A stretch of DNA of 64,000 nucleotides. It comes from Thauera butanivorans NBRC 103042 (GTDB lineage Bacteria; Pseudomonadota; Gammaproteobacteria; Burkholderiales; Rhodocyclaceae). The translations under genes and the position numbers were made by a program. Shown here piece by piece: positions 49,982 through 60,029 of this stretch (positions are counted from its first letter, which is position 1; each line of letters opens with the position of its first letter). The notes beneath the pieces were generated by a model, which had not been told where the DNA came from, searched no databases, and saw only the letters and a list, made by a program, of their open reading frames with translations. The stretch is taken from NCBI RefSeq assembly GCF_001591165.1, contig NZ_BCUG01000003.1, positions 62,001-126,000 on the forward strand, read 5' to 3'.

Positions 49982-51862
49982 ATGTCCGTCATCCACCGCC
50001 TGTCCGACCTGCTGGTCAACCAGATCGCCGCCGGCGAGGTCGTCGAACGGCCGGCCTCGGTCCTCAAGGAAGTGCTGGAAAACGCCGTCGATGCCGGCGC
50101 GCACGCGATCGAAGTGCAACTGGAACAGGGCGGCGTGCGCCGCATCCGCGTTGCCGACGACGGCTGCGGCATCGACCGCGACGACCTCGCGCTGGCGCTC
50201 GAACGCCATGCCACCAGCAAGATCGCCACCCTCGACGATCTCGAGCAGGTCGGCACCATGGGCTTTCGCGGCGAGGCGCTGGCCGCCATCGCCGCGGTGG
50301 CGCGCACCTCGATCACCAGCCGCGCCACCGGCGCCAGCCACGCCTGGCGCATCGACGGCGGCGACCGCAGCCTGGCGCCCGCCGCGCTCAACCAGGGCAC
50401 CGTGGTGGACGTCGCCGACCTGTATTACAACACCCCGGCGCGGCGCAAGTTCCTGAAGACCGAAGGCACCGAGTACGCCCACTGCGACGACATGTTCCGC
50501 CGCGTCGCGCTGGCGCGGCCGGACGTCGGCATGCAGTTGTCGCACAACGGCCGCGTCGTCCATCGCCTGCCGCCGGGCACGCCGGCGGCGCGCATCGGCG
50601 CGCTGATGGGCGACGACTTCCTGCAGCACGCGCGCGAAGTGTCGGCCGAAGGCGGCCTGCTGCGCCTGACCGGTTTCGCCTCGCTGCCGGCCTACTCGCG
50701 CGCCAGCCGCGACGCGCAGTTCTTCTTCGTCAATGGCCGCTTCGTCCGCGACAAGCTGCTGACGCACGCGGTGCGCGAGGCCTACACCGACATCCTGCAC
50801 GGCAGCCGCCATCCGGCCTACGTGCTGTTCCTGGAACTGGACCCGGCCGGCGTGGACGTCAACGTGCATCCGGCCAAGATCGAAGTGCGCTTCCGTGAAT
50901 CGCGCGCGGTGCACCAGTTCGTCTATCACGCGCTCAAGCGCGTGCTGGCCGAATCCGGTGCGGGGCGGGTCGATACGCAGGCGGCCGCGCCATCCGCGCC
51001 GGGCACGGGCTTCGGCGGCGCCGCCAACACCTTGCGCTATGCTTCGGCGGAGCGCCCGGCGGACGCTGCCTCAACCGGCCACAGCGCCGGCCACGACAGT
51101 ACCCGCCCCTGGTCTTCGTCCGCTCCTCCAGCCATGCCCAGGCAGGGGCAACTGGCGATGGATTCGGCCAGCCGCGCCTATCTCGACTTCGCCGCCAGCG
51201 CCCGTGCCCCCACCACCGGCACGGCCTCTGCCGGCATGCCGCCACCGGCTTCGCAATCCCTGCCGGACGACAGCGACGGCGCGCCGCCGCTCGGCTTCGC
51301 CCTGGCCCAGTTGCACGGCGTCTACATCCTGGCGCAGAACCGCGCCGGCCTGGTGCTGGTGGACATGCACGCCGCGCACGAACGCATCCTCTACGAAAAG
51401 CTCAAGACCGTGCTCGACGGCCGCCCTTCGGTGCAGCGCCTGCTGATTCCCGCGGTGTTCTCGGTCGGCGCCAAGGACATGGCCGCCGCCGAGGAATGCA
51501 GCGAAGTCCTCGCTGCGATGGGCTTCGACGTCGGCGCCGCCGGTCCGCAGGAACTGGCGGTGCGCAGCGTGCCGGCCCTGCTCGCCAATGCGCCGGTGGC
51601 GGAGCTGATGCGCAACCTGCTCGAAGAGCTGCGCGAATTCCCCGCTTCCGACGTCGTCACCGCGCGCCGCAACGAGTTGCTCGCCACCATGGCCTGCCAC
51701 GGCGCGGTGCGCGCCAACCGCCAACTGAGCATTCCCGAGATGAACGCGCTGCTGCGCGACATGGAAGCCACCGAACGCGCCGACCAGTGCAACCATGGCC
51801 GGCCCACCTGGACACAGCTGACGATGGGCGACCTCGACCGTTTCTTCATGCGCGGCCAATGA
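49982..51862 (+). CDS. mutL: DNA mismatch repair protein MutL
   Basis: 626 residues. GHKL ATPase motifs QIAAGEVVERPASVLKEVLE, DDGCGID, GFRGEALA; C-terminal dimer domain with a DMHAAHERILYE sequence, the DQHA-x2-E-x4-E endonuclease motif in a Met form, so it is likely a nicking MutL. Middle linker is Ala/Pro/Ser-rich. Followed by ligE (minus) and miaA. Confidence 0.96.
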   Translation: MSVIHRLSDLLVNQIAAGEVVERPASVLKEVLENAVDAGAHAIEVQLEQGGVRRIRVADDGCGIDRDDLALALERHATSKIATLDDLEQVGTMGFRGEALAAIAAVARTSITSRATGASHAWRIDGGDRSLAPAALNQGTVVDVADLYYNTPARRKFLKTEGTEYAHCDDMFRRVALARPDVGMQLSHNGRVVHRLPPGTPAARIGALMGDDFLQHAREVSAEGGLLRLTGFASLPAYSRASRDAQFFFVNGRFVRDKLLTHAVREAYTDILHGSRHPAYVLFLELDPAGVDVNVHPAKIEVRFRESRAVHQFVYHALKRVLAESGAGRVDTQAAAPSAPGTGFGGAANTLRYASAERPADAASTGHSAGHDSTRPWSSSAPPAMPRQGQLAMDSASRAYLDFAASARAPTTGTASAGMPPPASQSLPDDSDGAPPLGFALAQLHGVYILAQNRAGLVLVDMHAAHERILYEKLKTVLDGRPSVQRLLIPAVFSVGAKDMAAAEECSEVLAAMGFDVGAAGPQELAVRSVPALLANAPVAELMRNLLEELREFPASDVVTARRNELLATMACHGAVRANRQLSIPEMNALLRDMEATERADQCNHGRPTWTQLTMGDLDRFFMRGQ

Positions 51863-52095
51863 GGCGGGCTTTTTATCCCCCGCGCCCGCACTTTTCCCCA
51901 GCCGCCGTGAACAGGCGTCTGGACAAGCTGTGGATAAGTGCCGCAACTGCCTGATGGCACGGCCTTCGGCGACACTGCCCAAAAATGAGGCGACCTGAAT
52001 CGATGGATTTCGCCTGCGGCCCCGTCCACACGGCCCGGCCATCCCGTCCACCCCGATGGGCAAGACGATAGTCATTCAGTCAGAATGAAGCCGGT

Positions 52096-52968
52096 TCAGT
52101 CCGTCCCGCCATCGCGAACACGCAGGAACACCGGAAAGCGCGGTACACCCTGCGCAGTCAGCTCACGATAGCGGTAAGTCACCACGCTGCCGATCGCCGG
52201 CGGATCGCGCCGCTCGGCATCGCTGAACCCTGTGCCGAGACGAAAACGTCGTCCATCGGCCGATTCCACTTCCAGCGCGCCCAGCACGCCGTTGTGCCTG
52301 CCCTTGCCCGGCAGGTATCCGACGACCCGGGCTTCGGCATCGAGGAAGGGCGTCAGCTTCAGGATCGCATCGCCGCGGCCCGGCTGCCGCCAGGCGTCGG
52401 CACGATGCAGCATCAGGCCCTCGCCTCCCGCGGCGACGACGCGGGCGAGCGTGGCTGCCAGCGCTGCGCGGCTTTCCACGCGGAACTGCGGCACGGCCTG
52501 CAGGTGCGCAATGCCGGCCGTCTCGACCAGCGCCTGCAGCGCCCGCAGGCGTTCGTCGAACGGCCCCGGCCGGCCCGGCAGATCGAACACCATGTAACGC
52601 ACCCGGCGCCAACCCTGTTCGGCCGCCGCCTCGCGACGTACCAGCCCCGACAGCTGCTCGAAGCGCCCCCGGCCGAGCCACAGCTCGCCGTCGAGCGGCA
52701 CCGCCGGCAGGCCGGCGACGAACCACGCCGGCGCAGCAATCGGCCGCCCGCTGCGAAAGTACAGTTGTTGTCCATCCCAATAAGCCCTGACGCCATCCAG
52801 CTTCTCGCTCACCCAATAGGCCGAAGGATCGAGTCCGTCATGCCAGCGGCCGGCCAGCATCAGCGCCGGCACGGCGGCAGGCGATCGCCCCGGCAACAGG
52901 CAGGCCGGCAGCAGGCAGAGCGCACGCAGCAAACGCCGCCTGCAGCGGAACGGATCTTCGCGCGGCAT
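52096..52968 (-). CDS. ligE: Periplasmic ATP-dependent DNA ligase (LigE type)
   Basis: 290 residues. Signal-peptide-like N-terminus (LLRALCLLPACLLPGRSPAA), nucleotidyltransferase motif I SEKLDGVRAYWDG (Lys adenylated), LDGELWLG (motif III), GEGLMLH (IV), ILKLTPFLDAEARVVG (V) and an OB domain. Found in beta/gammaproteobacteria, linked to natural transformation or extracellular DNA. Start at 52968; upstream in-frame Met would spoil the signal sequence. Confidence 0.9.
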   Translation of the reverse strand: MPREDPFRCRRRLLRALCLLPACLLPGRSPAAVPALMLAGRWHDGLDPSAYWVSEKLDGVRAYWDGQQLYFRSGRPIAAPAWFVAGLPAVPLDGELWLGRGRFEQLSGLVRREAAAEQGWRRVRYMVFDLPGRPGPFDERLRALQALVETAGIAHLQAVPQFRVESRAALAATLARVVAAGGEGLMLHRADAWRQPGRGDAILKLTPFLDAEARVVGYLPGKGRHNGVLGALEVESADGRRFRLGTGFSDAERRDPPAIGSVVTYRYRELTAQGVPRFPVFLRVRDGGTD

Positions 52969-53165
52969 GGGATAAAGGGTCCATGTAAATACCACAATCA
53001 TAATACGAACAGCATCATCAATGACCGAGGGCGCAGACTCCCTTGCCATCGCTTTGCCCAAGGCCTGCCAAGCAGCGGATAATCCGCCCCAGCCGGATGC
53101 CGGCCAACTGCCTCGATCAGTTGCCTCGTCCGGGTGCTTGATTCCTTCCTCGCCCTTCTCATGCC

Positions 53166-54131
53166 GTGACCGACACGCCGCCCCCCACGCTCCCGCCCGC
53201 CCTGCTGCTGCTCGGCCCCACCGCCAGCGGCAAGACCGCCTGTGCGCTCGCCATCGCCCGCCGCCTGCCGGTCGAGATCATCAGCGTCGACTCCGCGCTG
53301 GTGTACCGCGACATGGACATCGGCACGGCCAAGCCCAGCGCCGAGGAGCGTGCGGCCTGTCCCCACCACCTGATCGACATCGTGTCGCCGGAAGAAAGCT
53401 ATTCGGCTGCACGCTTCCGCGCCGACGCCATCCGCCTGATGCGCGAGATCAACGCGCGCGGCCGCATCCCGCTGCTGGCCGGCGGCACCATGCTGTACTT
53501 CAAGGCGCTGCGCGACGGGCTGTCCGACCTGCCGGCGGCGAATGCCGGACTGCGCCGCGCCATCGACGAAACCGCCGCCGCGCATGGCTGGCCGGCGCTG
53601 CACGCCGAACTCGCCCGCCTCGACCCTGCCGCCGCCGCGCGGCTGGAGCCCAGCGATGCCCAGCGCATCCAGCGCGCACTCGAAATCGTCCGCCTCACCG
53701 GCCGGCCGCTGGCCGAAAGCTATGCCCGCAAGGAAGACGAGGCCCTGCCCTGCCGCCTGCTGGCGATGGCGCTCGCGCCCTCGGACCGCGGCGTGCTGCA
53801 CGCGCGCATCGCCGAACGCTTCGACACCATGCTGCACAGCGGCTTCGTCGACGAAGTCCGCCGGTTGCGCAGGACCTACCGGCTGAACCCGGAGATGCCC
53901 TCGATGCGCTGCGTCGGCTACCGCCAGGCCTGGGAATACCTCGACGGCGACATCGGCTACGACGAGCTGCGCTTCAAGGGCATCGCCGCCACCCGCCAGC
54001 TCGCCAAGCGCCAGCTCACCTGGCAGCGCCAGTTCCGCGAGACCTGGCCCGGCCTGGTCGAACTCGACTGCCTGCGCCCGGATCTCGCCGACGCCGTCCT
54101 CTACACCGCGCTGCAACTGATCGCCGCCTGA
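53166..54131 (+). CDS. miaA: tRNA dimethylallyltransferase
   Basis: 321 residues. P-loop [41 protein letters not shown] and [11 protein letters not shown]. Prenylates A37 of tRNAs reading UNN. GTG start at 53166. Convergent position after ligE. Confidence 0.96.
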   Translation: MTDTPPPTLPPALLLLGPTASGKTACALAIARRLPVEIISVDSALVYRDMDIGTAKPSAEERAACPHHLIDIVSPEESYSAARFRADAIRLMREINARGRIPLLAGGTMLYFKALRDGLSDLPAANAGLRRAIDETAAAHGWPALHAELARLDPAAAARLEPSDAQRIQRALEIVRLTGRPLAESYARKEDEALPCRLLAMALAPSDRGVLHARIAERFDTMLHSGFVDEVRRLRRTYRLNPEMPSMRCVGYRQAWEYLDGDIGYDELRFKGIAATRQLAKRQLTWQRQFRETWPGLVELDCLRPDLADAVLYTALQLIAA

Positions 54132-54159
54132 ACGCCTCTTTCACACACGGAAAACCCTC

Positions 54160-54705
54160 ATGGACCAGCAGATCATCGACGACATCAACCAGTGGCTCGA
54201 CGAAGTCGTCATCGGCCTCGACCTCTGTCCCTTCGCCGCCCGGCCGCGGCGCGAGAAACGCGTGCGCATCGCCATCAGCCACGCCACCGACGAAGAAAGC
54301 CTGCTCAACGACCTGCAGGCCGAACTCGAGCGCCTGTCCGATACCCCGGTGGAAGAGCTGGAAACCACCCTTCTGGCGATTCCGGACATGCTCGAGGATT
54401 TCGGCGACTACAACGACTTCCTCGACGCGGTCGACCTGTGGGTGGAGCAGTTCGGCTGGGAAGGCGAACTGCAGGTGGCGAGCTTCCACCCGCAGTACCA
54501 GTTCGCCGACACCGAGCCCGATGACACCAGCAACCTGACCAACCGCTCGCCCTGGCCGCTGCTGCACATCATCCGCGAGGAAAGCCTGGAGAAGGCGATC
54601 GAACACCATCCCGACGTCGACGGCATCCCGGCACGCAACATCGCGCGCATGGAAGCGCTGAGCGACGAGGAAAAGCAGCGGCTGTTCCCCTATCTGTTTG
54701 GCTGA
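54160..54705 (+). CDS. DUF1415 protein
   Basis: 181 residues. INQWLDEVVIGLDLCPFAAR, SFHPQYQFADTEPDDTSN and NRSPWPLLHIIREESLEKAI are DUF1415 signatures. Function unknown. 28 bp after miaA, likely co-transcribed. Confidence 0.92.
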   Translation: MDQQIIDDINQWLDEVVIGLDLCPFAARPRREKRVRIAISHATDEESLLNDLQAELERLSDTPVEELETTLLAIPDMLEDFGDYNDFLDAVDLWVEQFGWEGELQVASFHPQYQFADTEPDDTSNLTNRSPWPLLHIIREESLEKAIEHHPDVDGIPARNIARMEALSDEEKQRLFPYLFG

Positions 54706-54819
54706 GTGCCCGAACCGGGAGGCCCGCCCGGCCGCAGTGCTTGGCTGGCCGTCTAGCGAGGAGTAGAGTTGAGGTCAACGGATCCGGTTTACTTTCCCCT
54801 CTATCACCGGAGTGAGCCT

Positions 54820-55041
54820 ATGTTTCCTGAATACCGCGACCTGATCACCCAACTCAAGACCACCGACCGCCACTTCCTGAACCTGTTCGACAAGCACAAC
54901 ACGCTCGATCAGCAGATCAAGAACATCGAATCGCACATCGAGCACGCAACGCACGAAGAGGTGGAAGTCCTGAAGAAGCAGAAGCTGCTGCTGAAGGACC
55001 AGATGTACGCGATCCTGCAGAAGGCCGAATCCACGGCCTGA
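54820..55041 (+). CDS. DUF465 / YdcH family protein
   Basis: 73 residues, two-helix coiled coil (YRDLITQLKTTDRHFLNLFD, LKKQKLLLKDQMYAIL) typical of YdcH. Weak RBS GGAG. Role unknown. Followed by a good terminator. Confidence 0.88.
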   Translation: MFPEYRDLITQLKTTDRHFLNLFDKHNTLDQQIKNIESHIEHATHEEVEVLKKQKLLLKDQMYAILQKAESTA

Positions 55042-55064
55042 CGGGCAAGTAGTACAACCGATGC

Positions 55065-55101
55065 ACTCCCTGTGCGCAGCCGCGCCAGGGAGTTTTCTTT
55101 T
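55065..55101 (+). terminator. Terminator after DUF465
   Basis: ACTCCCTG / CAGGGAGT stem (55065-55072, 55086-55093), followed by TTTTCTTTT. Confidence 0.7.
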
Positions 55102-55163
55102 GGCGGTGGTGTCCGTCAAGTTTCTGATCGCTCGACATCCCGGACTGTGAACAACAACAAAGA

Positions 55164-58100
55164 TCAAGCCCGTACCTCGGCCGCCTCCGTACCATGCTCC
55201 ACCGCCCCGCGCTGCTTGCGCGCCAGCAGCGAATACACCGTCGGCACCACGAACAGGGTGAAGAAGGTGCCGAGCAGCAAGCCGCCGACGATGACCCAGC
55301 CGATCTGCTGACGGCTTTCGGCGCCGGCGCCGGTCGCCAGCGCGAGCGGCACCGAGCCCAGCACCATCGCGCCGGTGGTCATCAGGATGGGCCGCAGGCG
55401 CAGCACGGCGGCGTCGATCACCGCCTCCAGCAGATCGCGGCCCTGCCCGCGCAGCTGGTTGGCGAACTCCACGATCAGGATGCCGTGCTTGGTGATCAGG
55501 CCCACCAGCGTCACCAGCCCGATCTGGCTATAGACGTTGAGCGTGCCGCCGGTCAGCCACAGCGCGCCGAGCGCGCCGGTCATCGACAGCGGCACGGTCA
55601 GCATGATGATGAAGGGGTCGCGGAAGCTCTCGAACTGCGCCGCCAGCACCAGGTAGATGAAGGCCAGCGCCAGCATGAACACCAGCACCAGGCTGGCCGA
55701 GCTGGTCTTGAATTCGCGCGACTGGCCGTCGTAGTCGGTGGCGTAGCCCGGCGGCAGCAGGCGCGCGGCGGTCTGCTCCATCCATTGCAAGGCCTCGCCC
55801 AGCGCGTAGTCGGGCGCGAGGCTGGCCGAGATCGTCACCGAGCGGCGCTGGCCGAAGTGGTTCAGTTCGCGCGGCGCCACCGCCTCGCTGACTTTCACCA
55901 CGTTGGCCAGCGGCACCATGTCGCCATTGCGGGCGCGCACGAAGATGTCGCTGATGTCGTGGGGATCGGCGCGGCTGGCGGCGCCGACCTGCACGATCAC
56001 GTCGTACTGTTCCGCATCCTTCTTGTAGCGCGTCACCTGGCGGCCGCCGAGCATGGTTTCCAGCGTGCGGCCGATGACGTCGACCGGCACCCCCAGGTCC
56101 GCGGCGCGGTCGCGGTCGACCTCGACCGACAGTTCCGGCAGCGTCAGCTTGAGGTCGGTGTCGGGCGAGACGAGGCCCGGGTTGCCGCGCATCTCGCCCA
56201 GGATCGCCTCGGCATGGCGGGCGAGTTCGTCATAGGATTCGGACGTCGACACCACGAAGCTGAGCGGCCGCGAACGCGGGCTCTGGCCGAAGGAAGCCGG
56301 CATCACCGGAAAGGCATTCACGCCCGGAATCGCCTTCAGCCTGGGTCCCAGCTCTTCGGCGATCTTCGCCGCGCCGCGTTCGCGCTCGCTCCAGTCGGTG
56401 AAGCCGACGAAGGAAATGCCCTGCGACACCGTGGGGTTGCCGGTGATGACCAGATAGCGGTCGACTTCCGGCAGACTGGCATAGATGCGCTCGATCTCCA
56501 GCGCATAGCGCGACATGTAGTCGATGGTCGAACCTTCCGGGCCGTTGAACATGCCGACCACCCGGCCGCGGTCCTCCAGCGGTGCCAGTTCGTTCTTCAG
56601 TTGCCCCAGCAGCAGCACCGAGGTCCCCGCCACCAGCGCGAACGCCAGCATCACCAGCCAGCGCACTTTCAGCGACGCCGCCAGCAGGCTGCGGTAGCCT
56701 TCGGTGAGCCAGTTCAGGAAGCCTTCGACGGCATTGTAGATCGGACCATGGCTGCGTTCGTGGCGCAGCAGCCTGGAACACATCATCGGCGACAGCGTCA
56801 GCGCGACGAAGCCGGACACGATCACCGCACCGGCCAGCGTCAGCGCGAACTCGGTGAACAGCTTGCCGGTGCGCCCGGTCATGAAAGCCACCGGCGCATA
56901 CACCGCCGCCAGCGTGATCGTCATCGCCACCACCGCGAAGCCGATCTCCTTCGCGCCCTTGAAGGCCGCCGCCACCGGCGCCATGCCTTCCTCGATGTGG
57001 CGGTAGATGTTCTCCAGCACCACGATGGCGTCGTCCACCACCAGGCCGATCGCCAGCACCAGCGCGAGCAGCGTCAGCGTATTGATCGAAAAGCCCAGCG
57101 CGAACATCAGCGTGAACACGCCCACCAGCGACACCGGAATCGTCACCAGGGGCACCAGCATCGCACGCCAGTTGCGCAGGAAGAACAGGCACACCGCCGC
57201 CACCAGCAGCACGGCTTCCCAGATCGTTGAGAACACCGCGTCGATCGAACGCTCGATGAACACCGTGGTGTCGTTGGCGATCGTCATCGACATGCCTTCG
57301 GGCAGCTCGTGCTCCAGCCGCGGCAGCATCTCTTCCAGCCCGCGCTTGAGATCGAGCGGGTTGGCGGTGGCCTGCTTGATCAGCCCGAGCGAGATCGACG
57401 GCCGGCCCATGAAGCGCACCGACGAACGTTCGTTCTCCGGCGCCACTTCGACGCGGCCGATGTCGCGGATGCGTACCGGGTAGTCGGCCGCATTGGCCGG
57501 CTGGCGCACCACCACCGCCTCGAACTCGTCGATCTGCGCCAGGTCGGTGCGTGCCACCACGGTGAACTCGCGCTGGCTGCTTTCGATGCGCCCGGCGGGC
57601 AGTTCCACGTTCTGGCCGCGGATGGCGTTCTCCACCTCCTGTACGGTCAGGCCGAAAGCGGCCAGACGCTCGCGGTCCAGCCAGATCCGCATCGAATAGC
57701 GCCGCTCGCCGAACATGCGCGCATCCGCCGCGCCCGGCAGGGTCTGCAGGCGGGGTTTGACGACGCGGTTGGCGAAGTCGCTCATTTCCAGCGGGGAATG
57801 GCGGTCGGACGAAAACGCCACCCAGATGATCGGGTTGGCGTCGGCCTCGACCTTGGCGATCACCGGCTCGTCGACGTCGTCGGGCAGGCGGCGGCGCACG
57901 CGCGACACGCGGTCGCGCACGTCGGCGGCGGCGCTGTCGGCATTGCGCTCGATGCGAAAGCGCACGGTGATCTGGCTGCGCTCCTGGCGGCTGATCGACG
58001 ACAGCACGTCCACGCCCTCGATGCCGGCCAGCGAATCTTCCAGCGGCTTCGTCACCTGGGATTCGACGATCGCCGCGCTCGCGCCGCGATAGGTGGTATC

Positions 58101-58241
58101 GACCGTCACCACCGGCTCGTCGATGTTCGGGTACTCGCGCACCGTCAGCCGCGAGTACGACATCAGCCCCACCAGCAGCACCAGCAGCGACAGCACGGTG
58201 GCGAACACCGGGCGCTTGATGCAGATATCGGAAATGACCAT
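55164..58241 (-). CDS. RND multidrug efflux permease (AcrB-like)
   Basis: 1025 residues, inner-membrane proton antiporter. MVISDICIKRPVFATVLSLL at TM1, two porter domains, TM4 with AIGLVVDDAIVVLEN (paired Asp), C-terminal TM bundle (SQIGLVTLVGLITKHGILIV). Partner of the adaptor gene upstream. No outer-membrane channel gene in the window; it would recruit a TolC encoded elsewhere. Confidence 0.95.
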   Translation of the reverse strand: MVISDICIKRPVFATVLSLLVLLVGLMSYSRLTVREYPNIDEPVVTVDTTYRGASAAIVESQVTKPLEDSLAGIEGVDVLSSISRQERSQITVRFRIERNADSAAADVRDRVSRVRRRLPDDVDEPVIAKVEADANPIIWVAFSSDRHSPLEMSDFANRVVKPRLQTLPGAADARMFGERRYSMRIWLDRERLAAFGLTVQEVENAIRGQNVELPAGRIESSQREFTVVARTDLAQIDEFEAVVVRQPANAADYPVRIRDIGRVEVAPENERSSVRFMGRPSISLGLIKQATANPLDLKRGLEEMLPRLEHELPEGMSMTIANDTTVFIERSIDAVFSTIWEAVLLVAAVCLFFLRNWRAMLVPLVTIPVSLVGVFTLMFALGFSINTLTLLALVLAIGLVVDDAIVVLENIYRHIEEGMAPVAAAFKGAKEIGFAVVAMTITLAAVYAPVAFMTGRTGKLFTEFALTLAGAVIVSGFVALTLSPMMCSRLLRHERSHGPIYNAVEGFLNWLTEGYRSLLAASLKVRWLVMLAFALVAGTSVLLLGQLKNELAPLEDRGRVVGMFNGPEGSTIDYMSRYALEIERIYASLPEVDRYLVITGNPTVSQGISFVGFTDWSERERGAAKIAEELGPRLKAIPGVNAFPVMPASFGQSPRSRPLSFVVSTSESYDELARHAEAILGEMRGNPGLVSPDTDLKLTLPELSVEVDRDRAADLGVPVDVIGRTLETMLGGRQVTRYKKDAEQYDVIVQVGAASRADPHDISDIFVRARNGDMVPLANVVKVSEAVAPRELNHFGQRRSVTISASLAPDYALGEALQWMEQTAARLLPPGYATDYDGQSREFKTSSASLVLVFMLALAFIYLVLAAQFESFRDPFIIMLTVPLSMTGALGALWLTGGTLNVYSQIGLVTLVGLITKHGILIVEFANQLRGQGRDLLEAVIDAAVLRLRPILMTTGAMVLGSVPLALATGAGAESRQQIGWVIVGGLLLGTFFTLFVVPTVYSLLARKQRGAVEHGTEAAEVRA

Positions 58242-58259
58242 CGTCGCGGCTCCCGTCGC

Positions 58260-59345
58260 TCAGGCCGCGCCGGCCACGGCAGCCTGCAGCACGCTCACCG
58301 GCGCACCGTCGCGCAGCTTGAGCTGGCCGGCGGTGACCACCTCCGCCCCCGCATCCAGCCCGTCGACGATCTCCACCATCGTCTCGCGCCGCATGCCGGT
58401 GCGCACATCCACCCGCTGCGCCTTGCCGTCCAGCACCCGGTAGACGAACTGCACGTTGCCCGGCGCCGGTACCAGCGCCGTTTCCGGTACCACCAGCACC
58501 TGGGGCCGTTCGGCCAGGATCAGCCGCACACGTACGAACACACCGGGACGCAAGCGGCCTTCGGGGTTGGCCAGGCTGGCACGCAGGCGCACCGCGCGGC
58601 CCTGGGCATCGACCAGCGGGTCGATCGCATCCACCCGTGCGGCGAAGCTGGCGCCGGGCAGTACGTCGCTGAGCAGTTCCAGCGTCTGGCCGGGCTTCAC
58701 ACGGTCGAGATACAGCTCGGGCAGGCGGAAATCCACCTTCAGCCGGGCGATGTCTTCCAGGTTGATCAGCGCGTCGCCGTCCTTGACGTAATCGCCCGGA
58801 CTGACGCTGCGGATGCCGACCACGCCGTCGAAAGGCGCGCGGAGCTGCATGCGCGCCAGCCGCGCCCGCGCCAGCGCGACACCGGCACGCGCCACTTCGA
58901 GTTCGGCGCGGGCATTGTCGCGGCTGCTCTGGCTGACGAACTTGCGTGCGAACAGGTCTTCGCTACGGCGGAAATTGGCTTCGGCCAGCGTCAGGTTGGC
59001 CTGCGCCTGTTGCAGTTCGGCACGCTGCACCGCCGCATCCAATTCGACCAGCACGTCGCCGCGCCTGACCGCCTCGCCGTCGCGGAAGGCGATGCGCGAA
59101 ATGCGCCCCGCCACTTCCGGCCGCAGCACCACCGATTCATTGGACACCAGCGAGCCGACGGCGGTGACGTCGTCGGCCATCGCGCGTCTTTCCACTCTCG
59201 CCACCTCGACCACCACCGGCGCCTCCACCGCCGCCTGAGTGTCCGCCGGCGTGCTGCGAGGCTGGTTGGCATACCATGCGTAAGCCGCCAGGCCGGCAAG
59301 GCCGATGGCGCACAGGGCGACGATGACGGGGCGGCGAGACGACAT
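58260..59345 (-). CDS. RND efflux periplasmic adaptor (membrane fusion) protein
   Basis: 361 residues. N-terminal TM anchor (VIVALCAIGLAGLAAYAWY), lipoyl halves (SVVLRPEVAGRISRIAFRDG, MQLRAPFDGVVG), alpha hairpin about 100-165, beta-barrel. 18 bp upstream of the permease. No regulator next to it. Confidence 0.94.
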   Translation of the reverse strand: MSSRRPVIVALCAIGLAGLAAYAWYANQPRSTPADTQAAVEAPVVVEVARVERRAMADDVTAVGSLVSNESVVLRPEVAGRISRIAFRDGEAVRRGDVLVELDAAVQRAELQQAQANLTLAEANFRRSEDLFARKFVSQSSRDNARAELEVARAGVALARARLARMQLRAPFDGVVGIRSVSPGDYVKDGDALINLEDIARLKVDFRLPELYLDRVKPGQTLELLSDVLPGASFAARVDAIDPLVDAQGRAVRLRASLANPEGRLRPGVFVRVRLILAERPQVLVVPETALVPAPGNVQFVYRVLDGKAQRVDVRTGMRRETMVEIVDGLDAGAEVVTAGQLKLRDGAPVSVLQAAVAGAA

Positions 59346-59510
59346 GGCAATCCGGCGGAAAACGAGACTGAGGATGAAACAGAGCGCCGCGATTGTCCCA
59401 CAGGCAGATGCCGCGCTGCTCAAAGCAGACAGCGCGGACTCCACCCGAGTTCATCCGCCCGTGACCTCCGCCACACCGGCCAGCGCGGACGGCATTCGGC
59501 TTGGGCAGGC

Positions 59511-60029
59511 TCAGCGCCGCTGTTCGCCCAGCCGCGTCAGCGCTTCGTCGCGCAGATGCGTCAGCAGCGCGCTGCCGTCCGGCGCCACACGGAACTCTCC
59601 CCAGCGCGCCGCTTCGTAGGTTTCGGCCGTGCCTTCCTGGAAGAAGAAGGCGTTCGGCCCGACCGTGGGGCCGCCGTCGCGCCAGTGGATGCGCATCGCC
59701 ACCGTGTCGCCAGCCGGCAGCGCATCCGCAACGCCCGCCAGCCGGGCGCGACCGTCGGCATCCAGCGCCAGCAAGGCGTAGGTCGCAGGCGGAGCGTCGC
59801 GCGCCTCCCTCCCGTCCCGCTGGCCCGCCAGGCCGCGATCGATGGCGAAGCGCAGCGCCATGTAGTCGCCCTGCATCAGCGAGCGCGGATCGACCGGCGC
59901 CAGCTCCAGCAGCACGACGCGGCCCTGCGCCAGCGTGCGTTCGCGATCGAGGATCGCCTTCAGCGACACGCCCAGCACCAGCGCCATCGAAGCAACGACG
60001 GCAATGCGCAACCAGCTCCGGCGGCTCAC
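59511..60029 (-). CDS. GDYXXLXY domain protein
   Basis: 172 residues. N-terminal TM, then MQGDYMALRFAI, the motif that names the family, here with Phe in place of the last Tyr. GTG at 60029 overlaps the DUF4401 stop. Always found with DUF2157/DUF4401 membrane proteins; function unknown. Confidence 0.85.
   Translation of the reverse strand: MSRRSWLRIAVVASMALVLGVSLKAILDRERTLAQGRVVLLELAPVDPRSLMQGDYMALRFAIDRGLAGQRDGREARDAPPATYALLALDADGRARLAGVADALPAGDTVAMRIHWRDGGPTVGPNAFFFQEGTAETYEAARWGEFRVAPDGSALLTHLRDEALTRLGEQRR

Noticed and set aside
55194-57230. Long plus-strand frame opposite the RND permease
   Set aside because: His/Arg/Gln-rich shadow; the minus strand encodes a full-length, well conserved permease.
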